Shown piece by piece: positions 32,910 to 34,616 of a DNA stretch of 34,616 nt. Numbering within the stretch: position 1 is the first letter of the stretch; the number at the start of each line of letters is the position of its first letter. The position numbers and the translations under genes are program-made. The stretch covers positions 1 through 34,616 of the forward strand of contig CALVEO010000016.1 in the NCBI GenBank assembly GCA_944326615.1, given 5' to 3'. The DNA comes from Candidatus Gastranaerophilales bacterium (GTDB taxonomy: Bacteria > Cyanobacteriota > Vampirovibrionia > Gastranaerophilales > Gastranaerophilaceae). The notes under the pieces were generated by a model. The model was not told the DNA's origin, searched no databases, and worked only from the letters and a program-made list of their open reading frames with translations.

Positions 32910-33527
32910 TTAAACAGACAATATTTTCAAAGCTTCTTTCAAAATTTCTTCGGCGGTTGCTTTGTCATTTAGCAGCGCAACAGCTTTTGAAATTGCAACC
33001 TGTATTTCTTTACGCTCGTAGCCGAGTGATACAAGAACCATTTGAGCATCTTCAACCGCCCTGTCATCAATTTGTGCAGGAGTAATTGATGTTATTTTTA
33101 TAGGTTCTTTGGTTTGATAATTCATTAATTTGTCTTTTAATTCAAGAATAATTTTCTGTGCTAACTTTGGTCCAACACCTTTTGCACGTGTAAGCTCTTT
33201 GTAATTTCCTTCTATTACAAAACCGATAAGTTCTGATGATTCAAATTCATCCAGCAGCGTAAGTGCCATTTTAGAGCCAACGCCTGACACAGAAGTAAGA
33301 ATATTGAAAATATCTCTGTCTTCTTTGTGCAAAAATCCGCAAAGACTCATTTTGTCTTCTTTATGCAAGAGAACAGTATAAATCTTTATATCACCGTCAG
33401 GCATTTGAGAAAAATCTCTGCATGTAACCTCAAGGAGATAACCAATACCTGATGTTTCAACAGTTACATAAGTTCCCTTTGATGAATTAGATTTGTTTGT
33501 TAAAATTCCCTTTATATAATCATACAT
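32910..33527 (-). CDS. ruvA: Holliday junction branch-migration protein RuvA
   Basis: The 205-residue DNA-binding subunit of RuvAB has an OB fold start (MYDYIKGILTNKS, VETSGIGYLLEV), two helix-hairpin-helix motifs (ILTSVSGVGSKMALTLL and LTRAKGVGPKLAQKIILELKD) and the C-terminal RuvB-contact domain (DDRAVEDAQMVLVSLGYERKEI). Directly downstream of dnaA, 24 bases apart, in one transcript; ruvB is not here. Confidence 0.96.
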   Translation of the reverse strand: MYDYIKGILTNKSNSSKGTYVTVETSGIGYLLEVTCRDFSQMPDGDIKIYTVLLHKEDKMSLCGFLHKEDRDIFNILTSVSGVGSKMALTLLDEFESSELIGFVIEGNYKELTRAKGVGPKLAQKIILELKDKLMNYQTKEPIKITSITPAQIDDRAVEDAQMVLVSLGYERKEIQVAISKAVALLNDKATAEEILKEALKILSV

Positions 33528-33551
33528 AATAGCAAATTCCTGTTATAAACC

Positions 33552-34616
33552 TTATTTTTCCAAACTTCGTCTTATTGTATAGACAGCATTTTCAAGCTCC
33601 TTATTTGTTCTTAATTCATCTCTTATTTTTTCATAAGAATAGAGCATTGTTGTGTGTTTTTTCTGAAAGAATTCTGCAATACTTTCAAAACTTTTTTGAG
33701 TAAGCTCGCGCGCCATATAAACAGCGACATGACGGGCAGAAGAAACACGCTGGTTTCTGGCAGAACTTAAAAAATCTTTCAAAGATACACCGTAATATTC
33801 ACCGGCAGCTCTTGCGACTTTTTCAATTGTAAGTTCTTCTCTTGACGCTTCGCAGTTCAAAACTTTTTTTGCATAATCAAGAGTAAGTTCTGTTTTTTCA
33901 ATATCAGCATAAGCACTGACTTTATTAAAAGCACCTTCAAGCTCTCTGACATTGTTTACAAAATTTTTGGCAATATATTCAAACACATCAAAGTCTGCTT
34001 TAACATTAGCCTGCTCAGCCAGATTTTTCAAAATAGCTACTCTTGTTTCAAAATCAGGCGGCGTAATATCGACCATCAATCCCATTTCAAAACGTGTTCT
34101 CAGCCTGTCTGGAAGTGTCGGAATGTCCTTGGGCAGTCTGTCTGACGTTATAACAATCTGCTTATTTTTGTTATGCAGACTGTCAAAGGTATGGAAAATT
34201 TCTTCCATAGTATAAGTTTTGCTCTCCAGAAACTGAATATCATCAATCAAAAGCACGTCAACATTTCTGTATTTCTGGCGGAATTTATCCATGCGTGCGT
34301 TTCTGTCGTTGCCTCCGCACTGAATATTTTTAATTAATTCATTAACATATTCCTCTGTTTTAATATATTTAACTTTCAATTTAGGTTTATTAAAAATAAT
34401 GTAATGCCCTATAGCCTGCATCAAGTGCGTTTTTCCGAGTCCTGATGCACCGTAAATAAATAAAGGATTGTATTTTTTAGCAGGATTCTGAGCAACAGCA
34501 AGAGCGGCAGCGTGAGCAAAACGGCTGTTTTCACCGACAACAAAGTTTGAAAATTTATACTTCAAATTCAGATTTGCGGAAGACTGCATCTGTGCAAGAT
34601 TATCCATAATCCTGCT
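33552..34616 (-). CDS. dnaA: Chromosomal replication initiator DnaA, 5' end outside the window
   Basis: The frame is open to the right edge, so domains I and part of II are missing only because the window ends; the ATG at 34607 is probably internal. Counting from it, Walker A is GASGLGKTH (53-61), Walker B LLIDD (119-123), sensor ITSDR (153-157) and the arginine region RLRTRFEMG (168-176). The C-terminal domain IV has SSARHVAVYMARELTQKSFESIAEFF and the DNA-contact signature as QKKHTTM (315-321). Most DnaAs have a Gly-rich RDHTTV here, so the Asp before His is a Lys. It opens the origin; no clear DnaA-box cluster is in the window. Confidence 0.95.
   Translation of the reverse strand, partial: SRIMDNLAQMQSSANLNLKYKFSNFVVGENSRFAHAAALAVAQNPAKKYNPLFIYGASGLGKTHLMQAIGHYIIFNKPKLKVKYIKTEEYVNELIKNIQCGGNDRNARMDKFRQKYRNVDVLLIDDIQFLESKTYTMEEIFHTFDSLHNKNKQIVITSDRLPKDIPTLPDRLRTRFEMGLMVDITPPDFETRVAILKNLAEQANVKADFDVFEYIAKNFVNNVRELEGAFNKVSAYADIEKTELTLDYAKKVLNCEASREELTIEKVARAAGEYYGVSLKDFLSSARNQRVSSARHVAVYMARELTQKSFESIAEFFQKKHTTMLYSYEKIRDELRTNKELENAVYTIRRSLEK

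Overview
The window is AT-rich bacterial chromosome. It most likely comes from a gut member of the Vampirovibrionia/Melainabacteria (Candidatus Gastranaerophilales type). This is an inference. It rests on a pilin-like protein with an FTLAEVLITLGIIGVVAS N-terminus, a hypothetical protein opening with a Phe-Lys-Gly motif, an A24 prepilin peptidase, a meso-DAP-type MurE, RNase Y paired with YmdB, and a lone gatC. Codons and motifs of the housekeeping genes are intact and standard. No rRNA, tRNA or CRISPR array was seen.

Layout. (1) 1-3110 is an accessory patch. It holds a truncated, catalytically degenerate prokaryotic Argonaute (MID-PIWI), a diverged direct repeat of about 250 bp present twice (911-1166 and 2875-3110), and between the copies a leftward gene with a MuF/SPP1-gp7-like Cys motif and a C-terminal domain that looks like vertebrate serum amyloid A. 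(2) 3137-7649 is a redox/detoxification-type locus around a TetR regulator: an intact aldo/keto reductase, then a flavoprotein stub joined to an aldo/keto reductase stub, and divergently a small protein, a DUF3737 beta-helix protein, an acetyltransferase stub and an exported carboxymuconolactone decarboxylase-like protein. (3) 7684-12338 holds a FliI/SctN-type ATPase, HU, a membrane glycosyltransferase, apt and a lineage-type hypothetical. (4) 12350-16888 is a leftward operon: rny, ymdB, a PHP phosphoesterase, a pilin-like membrane protein and a LOG-family nucleosidase. (5) 17153-24857 holds pepA, a small HTH protein and a cell-wall block (secreted amidase; FtsI-type PBP, murE, a short nagA). 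(6) 24814-25908 is a pilin-like gene whose leader region is a nest of palindromic repeats and lies behind a ten-base G tract. (7) 26106-31788 holds ilvD, pyrG, gatC, a sigma factor and a prepilin peptidase. (8) 31806-34616 holds a small HTH regulator behind a perfect palindrome, a DinJ/YafQ-type toxin-antitoxin pair, ruvA and dnaA (cut by the window edge).

How they fit together: the prepilin peptidase would process the pilin-like proteins. RNase Y, YmdB and the PHP enzyme form an RNA/nucleotide-turnover unit. The amidase, PBP, MurE and NagA make and recycle murein. Several promoters place the -10 box only 6-7 bases before the start codon, suggesting leaderless mRNAs are common here. Palindromic repeats have entered coding sequence in frame in nagA and ilvD and make up much of the pilin leader.

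Best candidates for something new: the MuF-like/serum-amyloid-A-like protein inside the long direct repeat, and the poly-G tract that appears to switch the pilin-like gene in or out of frame.
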